From Saccharopolyspora soli (GTDB taxonomy: Bacteria; Actinomycetota; Actinomycetes; Mycobacteriales; Pseudonocardiaceae): 64,000 bases of DNA. Shown here piece after piece: positions 44,250 through 54,565 of this stretch. Each line of letters begins with the position of its first letter. The first letter of the stretch is position 1. The notes beneath the pieces are model-generated. The model worked only from the letters and a program-made list of their open reading frames with translations. It had not been told where the DNA came from and made no database searches. The position numbers and the translations under genes were made by a program. The stretch lies in assembly GCF_022678645.1 (NCBI RefSeq), contig NZ_JALBWV010000003.1, forward strand, positions 124,001 through 188,000, written 5' to 3'.

Positions 44250-46594
44250 CGACTGCGCGGGATTGGTTGCGGAACCTGGTCTTCGGACTCCGGCTGGCGA
44301 TCAGCGGCCCGAAGCCCTGGGGGCGGCTGGCGGTCACCGCCGTCGGCATCGGACTCGGCGTTGCGCTGCTGTTGGCGGCGGCAGCGATACCGAACGCCTA
44401 CGAAGCGCGAATGGCGCGCGATCAAGCCAGAACCGGAAGCACGGACGGTGCCGACGCGTCGGCTGGGGTGCTCGTCGCGGAGACATGGGAGGAGTACCTG
44501 GGCCAGAGCATCACGGGGATTCTGGTGCAGGACCGACGGCCGGACGCGCCGGTGGCGCCTGGTCTGACCCGCAATCCCGGACCGGGCCAGATGGTGGTTT
44601 CCCCCGCGTTGCGGCAACTGCTCGAAAATCCCGGCGGCGGGTTGCTGCGACCGCGGTTGCCCGACCAGATCGTTGGCATCGTCGGCGAAGAGGGCCTGGT
44701 CAGTCCAAACGAGCTGTTCTACTACGTCGGAACTGACTCGCTGTCGCCCCAGGGCGACACCGTTCGGGGCGTGATCGACCACTTCGGCGAGGGCCAGGTG
44801 CGCGACCCGATGTCAACGTTCCCGACCGACGCGTGGTTCGTCCTGGCGTTGGGGCTCGCGGCGCTGCTGGTACCGGTCGTGGTCTACGTCGCGGCGACCG
44901 CCAGACTGGCTGAGACCGCACGACAACGCCGCCTGGCCGCGTTGCGTCTGGTCGGTGCGAGCGGCGAGCAGGTCCGCCGGATGGCGGCGGGGGAATCGCT
45001 GGCGGGAGCAATGCTCGGCGTCGCGCTGGGCTGGGCGTTGTTCCTCGTCGCACGGACCGTGGTGAGCAACCTGACCGTTGGCGATGTCGCCGTCTTCCAA
45101 TTCGACGTCCAGCCCGTCTGGTGGCTCGCGGCGCTCGTCACGTTGGGCATTCCGGCCGTCGCGGTGCTGGTCACGATCGCTTCCTTGCGGCACACGATCA
45201 CCGAGCCGCTGGAAGTGGCCCGTCGGACGGTCGCGCAGCCGCGACGACTCGGCTGGCGTCTGGTGCCGTTGGTGCTCGGCGCGCTCGGGCTGCTGTTGAT
45301 CGGTGTGGACGGTGCCGGGCGTTCGACCGAGCTGCCGATGTTCGTCGCCTCGGTCGTGCTGATGCTCATCGCGATCCCGGTGCTGCTGCCGTGGTGCGTT
45401 GAGCGCGCGGTCGCCCGGTTGCGGGGTGGTTCGACGGCTTGGCAGCTGGCGGTTCGGCGGCTGCAGTTGGCCAGCGGCCCAGCCGCGCGGTCGGTCAGCG
45501 CGATCGCAGTGGTCGTCACCGGGGTGATCGGACTGCAGACGGTGGTGTCGACCGTCGAGAGCGACGTAACTACCCGGACCGGGCCGGTGGGGCAGCCGCA
45601 GCAGTGGGGAGACGCGTCGATCAGCGGTGCGCTGCCAGCGAGTGCCACCGTACTCCAGCAGGCAGAACGTGAGCTGCGGGCGTTGCCCGGCCTCACCGAC
45701 GTGCGGCGCGTGATTATCGCCGATTCCGATTACCAGTACGGCCAGCAGGTCGGGTCGGTGATCATCGGGGACTGCGCTGAACTGGCGCGCCTCGTACCTG
45801 TGCCGGACTGCCGCGACGGCGACGCGTTCGTGCCGCAGTCGACCGAAGGACCGGTGCGTCCCGGTGAAATGGTCCGGTTCACGGATCCCTACTACGACAG
45901 CAATACCCGTCCCATGACCGACGGTGTGAGCTGGCAGGTTCCGGGACAACTGCGTCAGGTGGGGCCTGTGGACATGGTCAACTACCAGAGCGCGGGGCTG
46001 CTGCTGACCCCTGCGGCGGCCACCGGCATCCCGGACAGCGTCCGCAAAGTCACCGTGGAGCTCAAGATCGCCCCGGCGGCCTCGCCGGATCTGCTCGAAC
46101 ACGTCCGCAACATCGCAGCGGCGTACCTGCCTGATTCAGGCGTGTCGTACCCAGCTGACCTGGAGTCGGTAGCGGCGTCCCAAGCGCGGCCGTGGTTGGC
46201 TGCCGTCCGGGCGGCGTTGCTGGCTGGCGCGCTGCTCACGTTCGCGCTGATCGGCTGCAGCATGTTCGTATCGGCGGCCGAACAGATCCAGGAAAGGCGT
46301 CGGCCGCTAGCAGTGCTCGGCGCGGTCGGCGTGCGCCGCCGAACCCTGTGGTGGTCGCTGCTGTTGCAGAACGCGGTCCCGATGCTGGTCGCCACTGCGC
46401 TCGCCGCGGTCGTCGGTGTACTCCTCGGCGTGCTGGCCGCAGTGGCGACCGACGCCGCAGAACGGCTGGTGTTCGACATCCCCGGCATGCTCGGCCTGTT
46501 CGTCTTCGCCGCGGCTGCGGTGCTCGTCATGACCGCGCTGACGCTCCCGGCACTGGGCCGCGCCACCAACCCAACCGGCCTGCGCACCGAGTAG
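44246..46594 (+). CDS. FtsX/MacB-like ABC transporter permease
   Basis: The 782-residue permease has an N-terminal helix, a periplasmic-side domain, a central cluster of helices (residues 190-410) and a C-terminal FtsX domain (about 650-780). ARQRRLAALRLVGASGEQVR and ERRRPLAVLGAVGVRRRTLW are the FtsX coupling segments. It probably exports a peptide or antibiotic in response to the PadR ligand. Substrate not known. Confidence 0.9.
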   Translation: MTTARDWLRNLVFGLRLAISGPKPWGRLAVTAVGIGLGVALLLAAAAIPNAYEARMARDQARTGSTDGADASAGVLVAETWEEYLGQSITGILVQDRRPDAPVAPGLTRNPGPGQMVVSPALRQLLENPGGGLLRPRLPDQIVGIVGEEGLVSPNELFYYVGTDSLSPQGDTVRGVIDHFGEGQVRDPMSTFPTDAWFVLALGLAALLVPVVVYVAATARLAETARQRRLAALRLVGASGEQVRRMAAGESLAGAMLGVALGWALFLVARTVVSNLTVGDVAVFQFDVQPVWWLAALVTLGIPAVAVLVTIASLRHTITEPLEVARRTVAQPRRLGWRLVPLVLGALGLLLIGVDGAGRSTELPMFVASVVLMLIAIPVLLPWCVERAVARLRGGSTAWQLAVRRLQLASGPAARSVSAIAVVVTGVIGLQTVVSTVESDVTTRTGPVGQPQQWGDASISGALPASATVLQQAERELRALPGLTDVRRVIIADSDYQYGQQVGSVIIGDCAELARLVPVPDCRDGDAFVPQSTEGPVRPGEMVRFTDPYYDSNTRPMTDGVSWQVPGQLRQVGPVDMVNYQSAGLLLTPAAATGIPDSVRKVTVELKIAPAASPDLLEHVRNIAAAYLPDSGVSYPADLESVAASQARPWLAAVRAALLAGALLTFALIGCSMFVSAAEQIQERRRPLAVLGAVGVRRRTLWWSLLLQNAVPMLVATALAAVVGVLLGVLAAVATDAAERLVFDIPGMLGLFVFAAAAVLVMTALTLPALGRATNPTGLRTE

Positions 46595-46640
46595 ACGGCG
46601 TGTGGTGGGCACTCGGTTGACTGGGTGCCCACCACGCCGT
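46595..46640 (+). terminator. Terminator after the ABC exporter
   Basis: Arms at 46595-46612 and 46625-46640 pair with a two-base bulge, directly after the stop codon. The loop-side GTGGGCAC resembles the GGGCAC core of the other terminators. Confidence 0.75.
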
Positions 46641-46729
46641 TAGTTGTAGCTGTTGTTTCAGTTATGAACGAAATTAGTCTGCACCGAGCAGTCGAAGCCA
46701 GGTGGGGGTGCGGACTGCCGGATTGGCGG

Positions 46730-46748
46730 TTAGGTTAGCCTTCGTTAA
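46730..46748 (+). promoter_or_regulatory. IdeR/DmdR iron box
   Basis: TTAGGTTAGCCTTCGTTAA matches the 19-bp iron-box consensus TTAGGTTAGSCTAACCTAA at 15 positions and lies 51 bases before the siderophore-interacting gene. Iron-bound IdeR would repress it. Confidence 0.75.
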
Positions 46749-46799
46749 AGCGTTGATCGTTTCGCTGCGCTGACGAGTGCTGATCCGGAGTTTCACCGC

Positions 46800-47654
46800 A
46801 TGACGATCTTGACCCCGCCGCGGCCCGACCTGGTCGCCGAATCTTCGCCGTTCCGGCTGTTCCGGATCGAGGTCGCCGAGGTGCGGCGGGTGAGCCGACA
46901 CCTGGTCCGGATCACCTTCACCGGCCCCGAGTTGTCGGCGATGACCAGCGGCGGGCTCGATCAGCGGGTCAAGATGATCTTCCCGCTGTCCGGCCAACTG
47001 GAACCGGTGGTGCCTTCCGGCGCCCGGCCGTACCAAGCGCTGCGAGCGCTACCGCCGGAGATCCGGCCGAAGCTGCGCAGCTACACGGTGCGTGCGCACC
47101 GGCCCGAACTAGGCGAGTTCGACGTCGATTTCGTGCTGCACGGCGACACCGGACCGGCTTCGGCGTTCGCCGGGCGGGCCAAGCCGGGGGATCGGCTCGT
47201 CGTGTACGCGCCCAACGCCGAATGCCCGGCTGATCCGCAGCGCAGCGGCGTGGAGTTCCGCATGGATGCACTGCGGGACAGGGCGCTGCTCGTCGGCGAC
47301 GAGACCGCACTGCCCGCGATCAGCGGCATCCTGGCGGCGCTGCCGATGGGCGTGCGGGCCCAGGTGTACGTCGAGATCCCGGCTGCGGCCGACGCGCAAC
47401 ACCTCGCCAGCGCGGCGAAGGTGGAGGTGCATTGGCTGCCCCGAAGCGATCGGCGCCCCGGCGCCGCGTTGTTGTCGGCCGTTCGCGCGGCCTCGCTGTC
47501 CGGCGGCGAGTGGTACGCCTGGCTCGCCGGTGAGACCGGCATGGTCACTTCGGTGCGCCGCCACCTGCTCGACGAGCGTGGGTTCGACCGGGATGCCGTG
47601 ACGTTCATGGGCTATTGGCGCTACGGCAAATCCGAGGACGAACCGAAGGACTGA
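46800..47654 (+). CDS. Siderophore-interacting protein (ferric-siderophore reductase)
   Basis: The 284-residue flavoprotein has an N-terminal FAD domain (HLVRITFTGPEL, KLRSYTVRAHRPELGEFDVD) and a C-terminal NAD(P) half with LVGDETALPAISGIL and YWRYGKSEDE. It reduces ferric siderophores after uptake so iron is released in the cytoplasm. The iron box supports iron-regulated expression. No transporter is next to it. Confidence 0.92.
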   Translation: MTILTPPRPDLVAESSPFRLFRIEVAEVRRVSRHLVRITFTGPELSAMTSGGLDQRVKMIFPLSGQLEPVVPSGARPYQALRALPPEIRPKLRSYTVRAHRPELGEFDVDFVLHGDTGPASAFAGRAKPGDRLVVYAPNAECPADPQRSGVEFRMDALRDRALLVGDETALPAISGILAALPMGVRAQVYVEIPAAADAQHLASAAKVEVHWLPRSDRRPGAALLSAVRAASLSGGEWYAWLAGETGMVTSVRRHLLDERGFDRDAVTFMGYWRYGKSEDEPKD

Positions 47655-47744
47655 TCAAGGCCGCGGACATCGTTTCCGCGCTCTCTGTCGCGTCCGCCAG
47701 GGGACTGATCGAGTCCATTTGAATACGCTCCGCAACCACACTAA

Positions 47745-47773
47745 AGAGTGAGACGTGGCCCATGTCTCACTCT
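47745..47773 (+). terminator. Hairpin downstream of the siderophore-interacting gene
   Basis: AGAGTGAGAC (47745-47754) pairs with GTCTCACTCT (47764-47773) around a 9-base loop. Confidence 0.7.
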
Positions 47774-47965
47774 GCGTGATCGACTTTGGCGACCGACTGA
47801 TTCGTTGATCAAGATTTGAGCTGGGAAAATAGGGTAATCGCGGCGATCTTGCCGATGTTTCTGTGACGATGGCCACTCGCTCACAGTTTGGTCTCCGGAT
47901 TTCCGCTACGTAGCGTGGCCCCCCGTCGGCACCCCCGAGCCGACGAAGGCAAGACCGGAAACCCG

Positions 47966-48741
<776 letters not shown>

Positions 48742-48770
48742 CCCGCTCGGTCCACGAGACCGGGCGATAC

Positions 48771-48811
48771 GCAAGGGACCCCGCCTGCCTCTCTCCGGCG
48801 GGGTCCCTTGC
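48771..48811 (+). terminator. rpf terminator
   Basis: GCAAGGGACCCCGCC (48771-48785) pairs perfectly over 15 bases with 48797-48811, followed by ATTTCT. Confidence 0.88.
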
Positions 48812-48966
48812 ATTTCTCGGCCGAGTGCGGGCGCACAACTTCTCGCGAAATTGCAGCGGCTACGCCGAGGGAGCCTGGCTTTCTCCGTGGCAGTGTTGGT
48901 CGTCGGCTGAAAGTGGTTGCGCCGCTTGCCTGACTCGTCTTGAGCTTCGCGCCAATCCGCGTGTCG

Positions 48967-49074
48967 TTACTTCAGCTTGCGGCGGCGCAGATCGCTGCGG
49001 ATGTCCCAGGCGGTCCAGCTGATGCCCCCGAGGGCGAGGCTGGTCATCAGGATCAGCACCAGAGCTTCGGTCAC
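48967..49074 (-). CDS. 35-residue membrane protein
   Basis: A short frame starts at GTG 49074 with GGGAG 7 bases upstream. It reads VTEALVLILMTSLALGGISW, then TAWDIRSDLRRRKLK, giving one membrane helix and a basic cytoplasmic tail. Function unknown; such proteins often modulate membrane enzymes. Confidence 0.5.
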   Translation of the reverse strand: MTEALVLILMTSLALGGISWTAWDIRSDLRRRKLK

Positions 49075-49459
49075 GGCGAGCTCCCTTCGGGTGGTGCGGT
49101 ACCGATCGGGATTGGTTCTGAGCCTAGTGACGGACCCAGTGATCGCCGTGCGTATTGCGCGATTCAACCCAATTGGACGAAGTCCATGAATCGGCGTGAC
49201 GTCTTGACAGTGCTGAAATGCGTGCGCAGACGCCAAATCGGCGCACTGTTCGAATCAGCACCGACGCTTCTTCTTCTCCGCTGCGCTCACGTTCCGTGTC
49301 ATCGACTCAGCGTCGAGGGTGAATGGCTCTCGGTGGGGTGATTCGTCGGCATGTTGGGGCCGGGCTCGGTACGGGCTGCCGGGGATCATGGCCGTGATCG
49401 GGTTCCGGCCGTTTCCCAGTGCCGAGAACGATCCGAAACCGCAGAAAGGGGGCACCACG
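49075..49459. other. 385-bp stretch without a clear gene
   Basis: No family match is seen on either strand. A TTGACA at 49204-49209 has no matching -10. The 3' end is the leader of the 58-residue gene. Confidence 0.5.
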
Positions 49460-49636
49460 ATGTCCTCCGGCCAGCACTCCGCATTGGTCGAGCTGTCCTC
49501 CTTGCACGGCTGGGTGGGACCTGCGGCGATCGTCGCCGGTGTCCTGCTGTTGATCGTCGCGCTGTTTCGCCGAACCCGCGCCACACTGGCGAAGAAGCGA
49601 CGGGCGACGCGACCAAGTGCGGCCGAGTGGTGGTGA
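49460..49636 (+). CDS. 58-residue single-helix membrane protein
   Basis: ATG 49460 follows AAAGGGGG. The product has a hydrophobic segment, GPAAIVAGVLLLIVALF, flanked by a polar N-terminus and the basic RRTRATLAKKRRATRPS tail. It may belong with the murT-gatD operon that starts 62 bases later. No function is assigned. Confidence 0.5.
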   Translation: MSSGQHSALVELSSLHGWVGPAAIVAGVLLLIVALFRRTRATLAKKRRATRPSAAEWW

Positions 49637-49698
49637 TGCGCCGCCCCGAGCTGAGCTGAGCGCGCCGTGTGCGGCGTGCGCCGCGGGGGAGGGGACGC

Positions 49699-51045
49699 AT
49701 GACCGACACCACACGAGACCCCGGCGAAGTGGGGGCGGCCGGTACGTCGACCCAACAGCCACCGGCTGGACAGCGCTGGCGGGTGATCCCAGGTCCAGCT
49801 CTTCCACCGACACGCGGCGTGCACCGGTTGGACTTGCGGACCACGATCGCGGTGGATCTGGGGCGGTTGGCTTCGTCGATGTCGCGGCGGCTTGGTCTGG
49901 GCAGCGGCGGGATGATCGGCGGCAGACTGGCCCTCAGCCTACAGCCGCGGGTGTTGCAGCGATTGGCGATCGGCCGGCGTGTCGTGATGGTCACCGGTAC
50001 CAACGGCAAGACGACGACCACGCAACTGGTGGCCGAGGCGCTGCGCTCCCTGGCGCCAGCGGTCAGCAACGGCACCGGTGCGAACATGCTGGACGGACAC
50101 GTCGCGGCGCTGATGACCCGGCCGGACGCGCCGTTCGCCGCGCTGGAGGTCGACGAGTTGCACCTGGCGCAGGTGACCCGGGAGTTCGAACCCGCGACGA
50201 TCCTGCTGCTCAACCTCAGCCGGGACCAGCTCGACCGGGTCGGCGAGATCCGCACCGTCGCCGCGAGCCTGCGGCGAGCCCTGGCGCAGGCGCCCGGCAC
50301 GCACGTGATCGCCAACCGCGACGACCCCAACATCGTGTTCGCGGCGGCCGAACACCCGGCCGTCACGTGGGTGTCCGGTGGGGTGCGCTGGAAGGACGAC
50401 GCGTTGAACTGCCCGAGCTGCGGCGCGTTCATCGGCGATACCGACCGGGATTGGCGCTGCGCCTGTGGTCTCGCGCGCCCTGACGCGGACTGGACGGTCA
50501 CCGACACCGCAGCGGTGGCCGCCGACGGAACGCGCGTCGAGCTGAGCTTGTCGCTGCCCGGCCACGTCAACCGGGTCAACGCGACGTTCGCGCTGGCCGC
50601 GGCGCTGCAGCTGGGCTGCGAGCAGGAGTCCGCGCTGGCGCGCATTCGCCGGGTCTCGCAGGCCGCCGGGCGCTACGGAACCGTGCGGCTGGCGGGGCGT
50701 CCGGTGCGGCTGCTGCTGGCGAAGAACCCGGCGAGTTGGCTGGAAATGCTCGACCTGGTCTCCGGCGACGACCATCCGCTGGTGCTGGTGGTCAACAGCC
50801 GGGAGGCCGACGGCTACGACGTCTCGTGGCTGTGGGACGTCGACTTCGAGGTGCTGCGCGGCCGCCCGGTGCGGGTGGCGGGGGACCGGGCGCTGGACCT
50901 GGCGGTGCGGCTGCGCTACGCCGGGGTGCCCGGTGCGGTGGCGTCCAGTGTGGACGATGCGCTGACCGGCTCGGCCAGAGGTGTGCCGAACGTGATCGCC
51001 AACTACACGGCGTTCCGCGATCTCGTCGCCAGGAGCCGACGGTGA
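49699..51045 (+). CDS. murT: Lipid II isoglutaminyl synthase, catalytic subunit MurT
   Basis: The 448-residue Mur-ligase-like subunit works with GatD to amidate D-Glu of lipid II to D-isoglutamine. The P-loop TGTNGKTTTTQL, the central EVDELHLAQV, a zinc ribbon (CPSCG, then CACG) and the C-terminal DUF1727 domain with NPASWLEMLDL are present. ATG 49699 follows GGGGGAGGGGA. The next gene overlaps it in GTGA. Confidence 0.95.
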   Translation: MTDTTRDPGEVGAAGTSTQQPPAGQRWRVIPGPALPPTRGVHRLDLRTTIAVDLGRLASSMSRRLGLGSGGMIGGRLALSLQPRVLQRLAIGRRVVMVTGTNGKTTTTQLVAEALRSLAPAVSNGTGANMLDGHVAALMTRPDAPFAALEVDELHLAQVTREFEPATILLLNLSRDQLDRVGEIRTVAASLRRALAQAPGTHVIANRDDPNIVFAAAEHPAVTWVSGGVRWKDDALNCPSCGAFIGDTDRDWRCACGLARPDADWTVTDTAAVAADGTRVELSLSLPGHVNRVNATFALAAALQLGCEQESALARIRRVSQAAGRYGTVRLAGRPVRLLLAKNPASWLEMLDLVSGDDHPLVLVVNSREADGYDVSWLWDVDFEVLRGRPVRVAGDRALDLAVRLRYAGVPGAVASSVDDALTGSARGVPNVIANYTAFRDLVARSRR

Positions 51046-51767
51046 CGCGCGACCGGGTCCGCCTCGCCCTGGTGCTGCCCGATCTGCTGGGCACCTACGG
51101 CGATCGCGGCAACGTCATCGTGCTGGCGCAGCGGCTGAAGTGGCGCAACATCGACAGCGAAACCGTGACCGTGCTGTCGTCTTCGGACGCGGTGCCGGAA
51201 TCCTGCGACCTGTACCTGATCGGCGGTGGCGAGGACGTCGCGCAGGTCGCGGCGGTCCGGTTCCTGCACCGCGGTCCCGGACTGCGGCGCGCGGTGGACC
51301 GCGGCTGCCCGGTGTTGGGCATCTGCGGTGGGTTCCAGGTGCTCGGGACGAGTTTCGTGACCGGCGACGGAACGCGGCACGCCGGTCTCGGCCTGGTCGA
51401 TGCGGCCACCGAGCCCGGCAACGGCCGCGCGATCGGCGAAGTGACCACGCGGTCCACTGTGGGCGGTGTCGGGACGCTGACCGGTTTCGAGAACCATCTC
51501 GGCCGAACCCGGTTGGGGCGCGATTCGCAGCCGCTGGGTCGGGTGGCGCGTGGCATCGGAAACGGTCACGACGACGCCGAAGGCGCCGTCAACGGGCACG
51601 TGATGTGCACCTACCTGCACGGGCCGGTGCTCGCGCGCAACCCGAAGTTGGCGGATCTGCTGCTGGAGTGGGCGATCGGTGAGCCGCTGGAGCCGGTGCC
51701 AGATCCACCGGAGTTGCGCGCCCTGCGCGCGGAGCGCACTCGCGTGCACGTCCGCAACCGGAAGTGA
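51042..51767 (+). CDS. gatD: Lipid II isoglutaminyl synthase, glutaminase subunit GatD
   Basis: The 241-residue class I glutaminase supplies ammonia to MurT. The nucleophile Cys lies in LGICGGFQVLG, and the His in CTYLHGPVLARNP. YLIGGGEDVAQ and a characteristic GFENH segment match GatD. The GTG overlaps the murT stop. It is convergent with murJ. Confidence 0.95.
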   Translation: MTRDRVRLALVLPDLLGTYGDRGNVIVLAQRLKWRNIDSETVTVLSSSDAVPESCDLYLIGGGEDVAQVAAVRFLHRGPGLRRAVDRGCPVLGICGGFQVLGTSFVTGDGTRHAGLGLVDAATEPGNGRAIGEVTTRSTVGGVGTLTGFENHLGRTRLGRDSQPLGRVARGIGNGHDDAEGAVNGHVMCTYLHGPVLARNPKLADLLLEWAIGEPLEPVPDPPELRALRAERTRVHVRNRK

Positions 51768-51782
51768 GCGTCAGAAGAGAAC

Positions 51783-53411
51783 TCAGCGGCGCCGAGCAAT
51801 GCGGGCCAACCGGTCCAGTGCCGGTTTGAGCTCCGGGGCGCGAATCAGCGCTAGCGCACCGAAGCTCACCGCCAGCACTACGACCGTGTGTACGACCAGC
51901 GAGAGCCACGCATCGGCGACCGGCCCGACCGGTCCGAGAATGCCGCGCAGGCCGACGATCGCCAAGACCGCGCAGCCGCAGCCGAGCAGGCTGGCGGCGA
52001 GTGCGCGCAGGATTCCGCCCAGCGTGCGCCAGGTCTGCAGGCGGCCGACGCGGGAGCGCAGCCAGACCTGACCGATGATCGCGCCGACCACGAAGCTCGC
52101 CGACATCGCGCCGGTGACCGCGATGACGAGGTCGCGCGGATCCAGCAGCGCGAGCGCGGCGTAGCACAGCACGCTGCGCACCACCACCATGATCACGTTG
52201 ATCCAGGTCGGCGTGCGGGCGTCCTTCATCGCGTAGAAGGCGCGCAACTGCAACATCGTGATCGCGAACGGAACGACGCCGAGCGCGGCGGCGGCCAGCG
52301 ACCAACCGAGGCGATCGGCGGCGGCCACATCGCTGGCGCCCAACGAGAAGAAGGCGACCCCGATCGGACCACCGGCGACCACCAGTAGCGCGCTGACCGG
52401 CATCAGCAGCACCGCGCTCATCCGGGTGCCCAGGGACACGTCGGCGACGAATTCGCCGGTGTTCCTGGTCGCGGCGGCTCGGCTGATGCGGGGCATCAGC
52501 GCGGTCAGCAGCGAAACGCCGAGCACACCGTAGGGGACCTGGGACAACAGCCAGGCGTAGTTGAAGGTCGCCACGCTGCCGGTGGTGCCCTGCCCGGTGA
52601 CGCGGGTGATCACCACCATGCCCGCCTGGCTGACCAGCGTGTAGAGCACGACCCAGACGGCGAGTCCGCCGAACTCCGAAAGCCTGCGGTCCCAACCCCA
52701 CCGCCAGCGGAGCCGGAACGCGCTGCGGCGCAGCGAAACAGCCATGATCAACGTTTGCGCGGCGATGCCCAGCGCGGTGCCGATGCCGAGGATCAGCAGC
52801 TTCGGCTCGCCCATCCGCACCGGGTCGGCGGAGATCTCGCCGGGCACGAGTGCGTACACCACAACTGTGGCGATGACAACGACGTTGTTGAGTACCGGTG
52901 CCCAGGCGGGCGTGCCGAACACACCGCGAACGTTGAGGATCGCCTGCAACAGCGCGGACAGGCCGTAGCAGATGATGCCGGGTAGCAGCAGGTAGGCGAA
53001 AGCAGTGGTCAGTGCGGCGTTGGCGCGGGTGTCGGGGCCTAGGTAGAGCTCGGTGAGCAGGGGAGCGGCGGCCACCGCTGCGGTGGTGGCGGCGATCAGC
53101 AGCACCCCGCCCATGGTGATCATCCACTGGGCGTACGCCTCGCCTTGCCGGGTGCCGTCCTGCTGCGCCCGCACCAGCAGCGGTACCGCGATGCTGGTGA
53201 GCACGCCTCCGAGCAGCAGTTCGTTGACCACGGTCGGCAGCGTGTTGGCGACGGTGTAGGAGTCGTTGACCATGCCCAGCCCGAGGACGGCCACCAGCAG
53301 CACTTTCGCCAGCAGACCGCTGACCCGGCTGACCGCGGTGGCCAGCGCCATCGCTGCGCTGGCACGGGCCAGCGAGGTGTCGCGCACGCGCGATTCGGCC
53401 TGATCGACCAC
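51783..53411 (-). CDS. murJ: Lipid II flippase MurJ (MviN family)
   Basis: The 542-residue protein has fourteen hydrophobic helices and the MurJ/MviN profile: AVSRVSGLLAKVLLVAVLGL, NDSYTVANTLPTVVNELL, QRLG-type loops and RAFYAMKDARTPTWINVIM. It flips lipid II across the membrane for cell-wall synthesis. GTG 53411 follows GGGGAAC. Its 3' neighbour gatD also acts on lipid II, an unusual adjacency for a gene more often beside trxB or pknD-like genes in actinobacteria. Confidence 0.9.
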   Translation of the reverse strand: MVDQAESRVRDTSLARASAAMALATAVSRVSGLLAKVLLVAVLGLGMVNDSYTVANTLPTVVNELLLGGVLTSIAVPLLVRAQQDGTRQGEAYAQWMITMGGVLLIAATTAAVAAAPLLTELYLGPDTRANAALTTAFAYLLLPGIICYGLSALLQAILNVRGVFGTPAWAPVLNNVVVIATVVVYALVPGEISADPVRMGEPKLLILGIGTALGIAAQTLIMAVSLRRSAFRLRWRWGWDRRLSEFGGLAVWVVLYTLVSQAGMVVITRVTGQGTTGSVATFNYAWLLSQVPYGVLGVSLLTALMPRISRAAATRNTGEFVADVSLGTRMSAVLLMPVSALLVVAGGPIGVAFFSLGASDVAAADRLGWSLAAAALGVVPFAITMLQLRAFYAMKDARTPTWINVIMVVVRSVLCYAALALLDPRDLVIAVTGAMSASFVVGAIIGQVWLRSRVGRLQTWRTLGGILRALAASLLGCGCAVLAIVGLRGILGPVGPVADAWLSLVVHTVVVLAVSFGALALIRAPELKPALDRLARIARRR

Positions 53412-53523
53412 GTCGTTCCCCAGTTCTCAAAGCCTGCGCCGACCGTGCCACGAAATACCCGCCATCGCCGCGCGAGGCGCAGTCGTGGCAACCTGATCAC
53501 ACCGAAGGGGAACGGAGGCGGCC

Positions 53524-53997
53524 ATGATCGTGATCGGCGGGCTGCTGCTGGTGGCCGGGGTGATCGTGGCGGTCGTGACCGGCGGTGACGTCGCGGGCGG
53601 CTGGCTGCTACCGGTCGGACTGATCGCCGCCGGGCTCGGCATGCTCGTCGCTGGTGTCGTCGCGGCGGCGCGCCGCCGCGTCCCGCTGCGGGCGGCGATC
53701 CGCGCGCACCGGACGGCGCCGGTGGGCAGTCCGGTGCGGAGAGCGCGCGCGGTCCCGGCGATGATCGTCGCCACCGCGAGGGGGCGCAATCCCGCGTTGC
53801 CGCGCTACCAACTCCTGCTCTGGGTGGTAGCGGTGGTCTACCTGATCTCGCCGATCGATTTCATCCCGGAGTTCCTGCCGCTGCTGGGCATCGGCGACGA
53901 CATCGGCGTCGGAACCTGGCTGCTGACCAGCCTGTACGCCGAAGCGGGCAACTACCTGGCGGTCCGGGACTCCCCGCGCGAGGCGGACGCGGAGTAA
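53524..53997 (+). CDS. YkvA/DUF1232-family membrane protein
   Basis: The 157-residue protein has two N-terminal helices and the DUF1232 motif YLISPIDFIPEFLPLLGIGD. ATG 53524 follows GGAGGCGGCC. Function unknown. It is divergent from murJ and its end is four bases from the doxX-like stop. Confidence 0.85.
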   Translation: MIVIGGLLLVAGVIVAVVTGGDVAGGWLLPVGLIAAGLGMLVAGVVAAARRRVPLRAAIRAHRTAPVGSPVRRARAVPAMIVATARGRNPALPRYQLLLWVVAVVYLISPIDFIPEFLPLLGIGDDIGVGTWLLTSLYAEAGNYLAVRDSPREADAE

Positions 53998-54001
53998 ACC
54001 G

Positions 54002-54433
54002 TCACGCAGCGGCGGCGGTGGGTTCGACCGCGGTCCGGCGGCGGCCGAAGAGAGCGTGATCGATCGACCAGTTGCCGCCGTTGAAACCCAGCGCCAAGGC
54101 GGCGACGCCGATGGCCAGCGGCAGTTCGAAACCCATCGGGGAGAACAACCCGAAGGGCAGGTGCACCAGGAACACCGCGCCCGCCATTTCCGCTGCTACC
54201 AAGATGCCGACCAGTGGCAGCAGCAGCCCGATGATCAACATGGCGCCGCCGACGAGCTCTACGAGGGCGGCGTACCAGGCGGCGACCTGCGGTAGCGGGA
54301 TGCCCATGCCGGTGAAGCTCTGCGTGACCGCGCCCAGGCCGAAGTCGACGATCTTCTGCCAGCCGTGGGCGAACAGGATGACTCCGATGCCGAGTCGGCC
54401 GATGAATGCGAAGAAATCGCGAACGACGTTCAT
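54002..54433 (-). CDS. DoxX-family membrane protein
   Basis: The 143-residue four-helix protein has GRLGIGVILFAHGWQKIVDF, AALVELVGGAMLIIGLLLP and GGNWSIDHALFG, typical of DoxX. ATG 54433 follows GGGGGG. Mycobacterial homologues take part in thiol or oxidative stress complexes. It is divergent from the Nramp gene and may share its operator. Confidence 0.88.
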   Translation of the reverse strand: MNVVRDFFAFIGRLGIGVILFAHGWQKIVDFGLGAVTQSFTGMGIPLPQVAAWYAALVELVGGAMLIIGLLLPLVGILVAAEMAGAVFLVHLPFGLFSPMGFELPLAIGVAALALGFNGGNWSIDHALFGRRRTAVEPTAAAA

Positions 54434-54565
54434 GGTTTCCCCCCGTGCCGTGCGCCGACCAGCCGGAAGGGCGAAGTCGGTACCACCAGTGTGGTGGGCG
54501 ACCGAGCGGTAGTCATCTCGATGCTCCGCGACGGCGAGCAACAGGGTTTCTGCAGATCCGAGTAT

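Noticed and set aside
49255-49824. Minus-strand frame of 189 codons before murT
   Set aside because: No recognisable domain or ribosome site; it overlaps murT and a better small gene.
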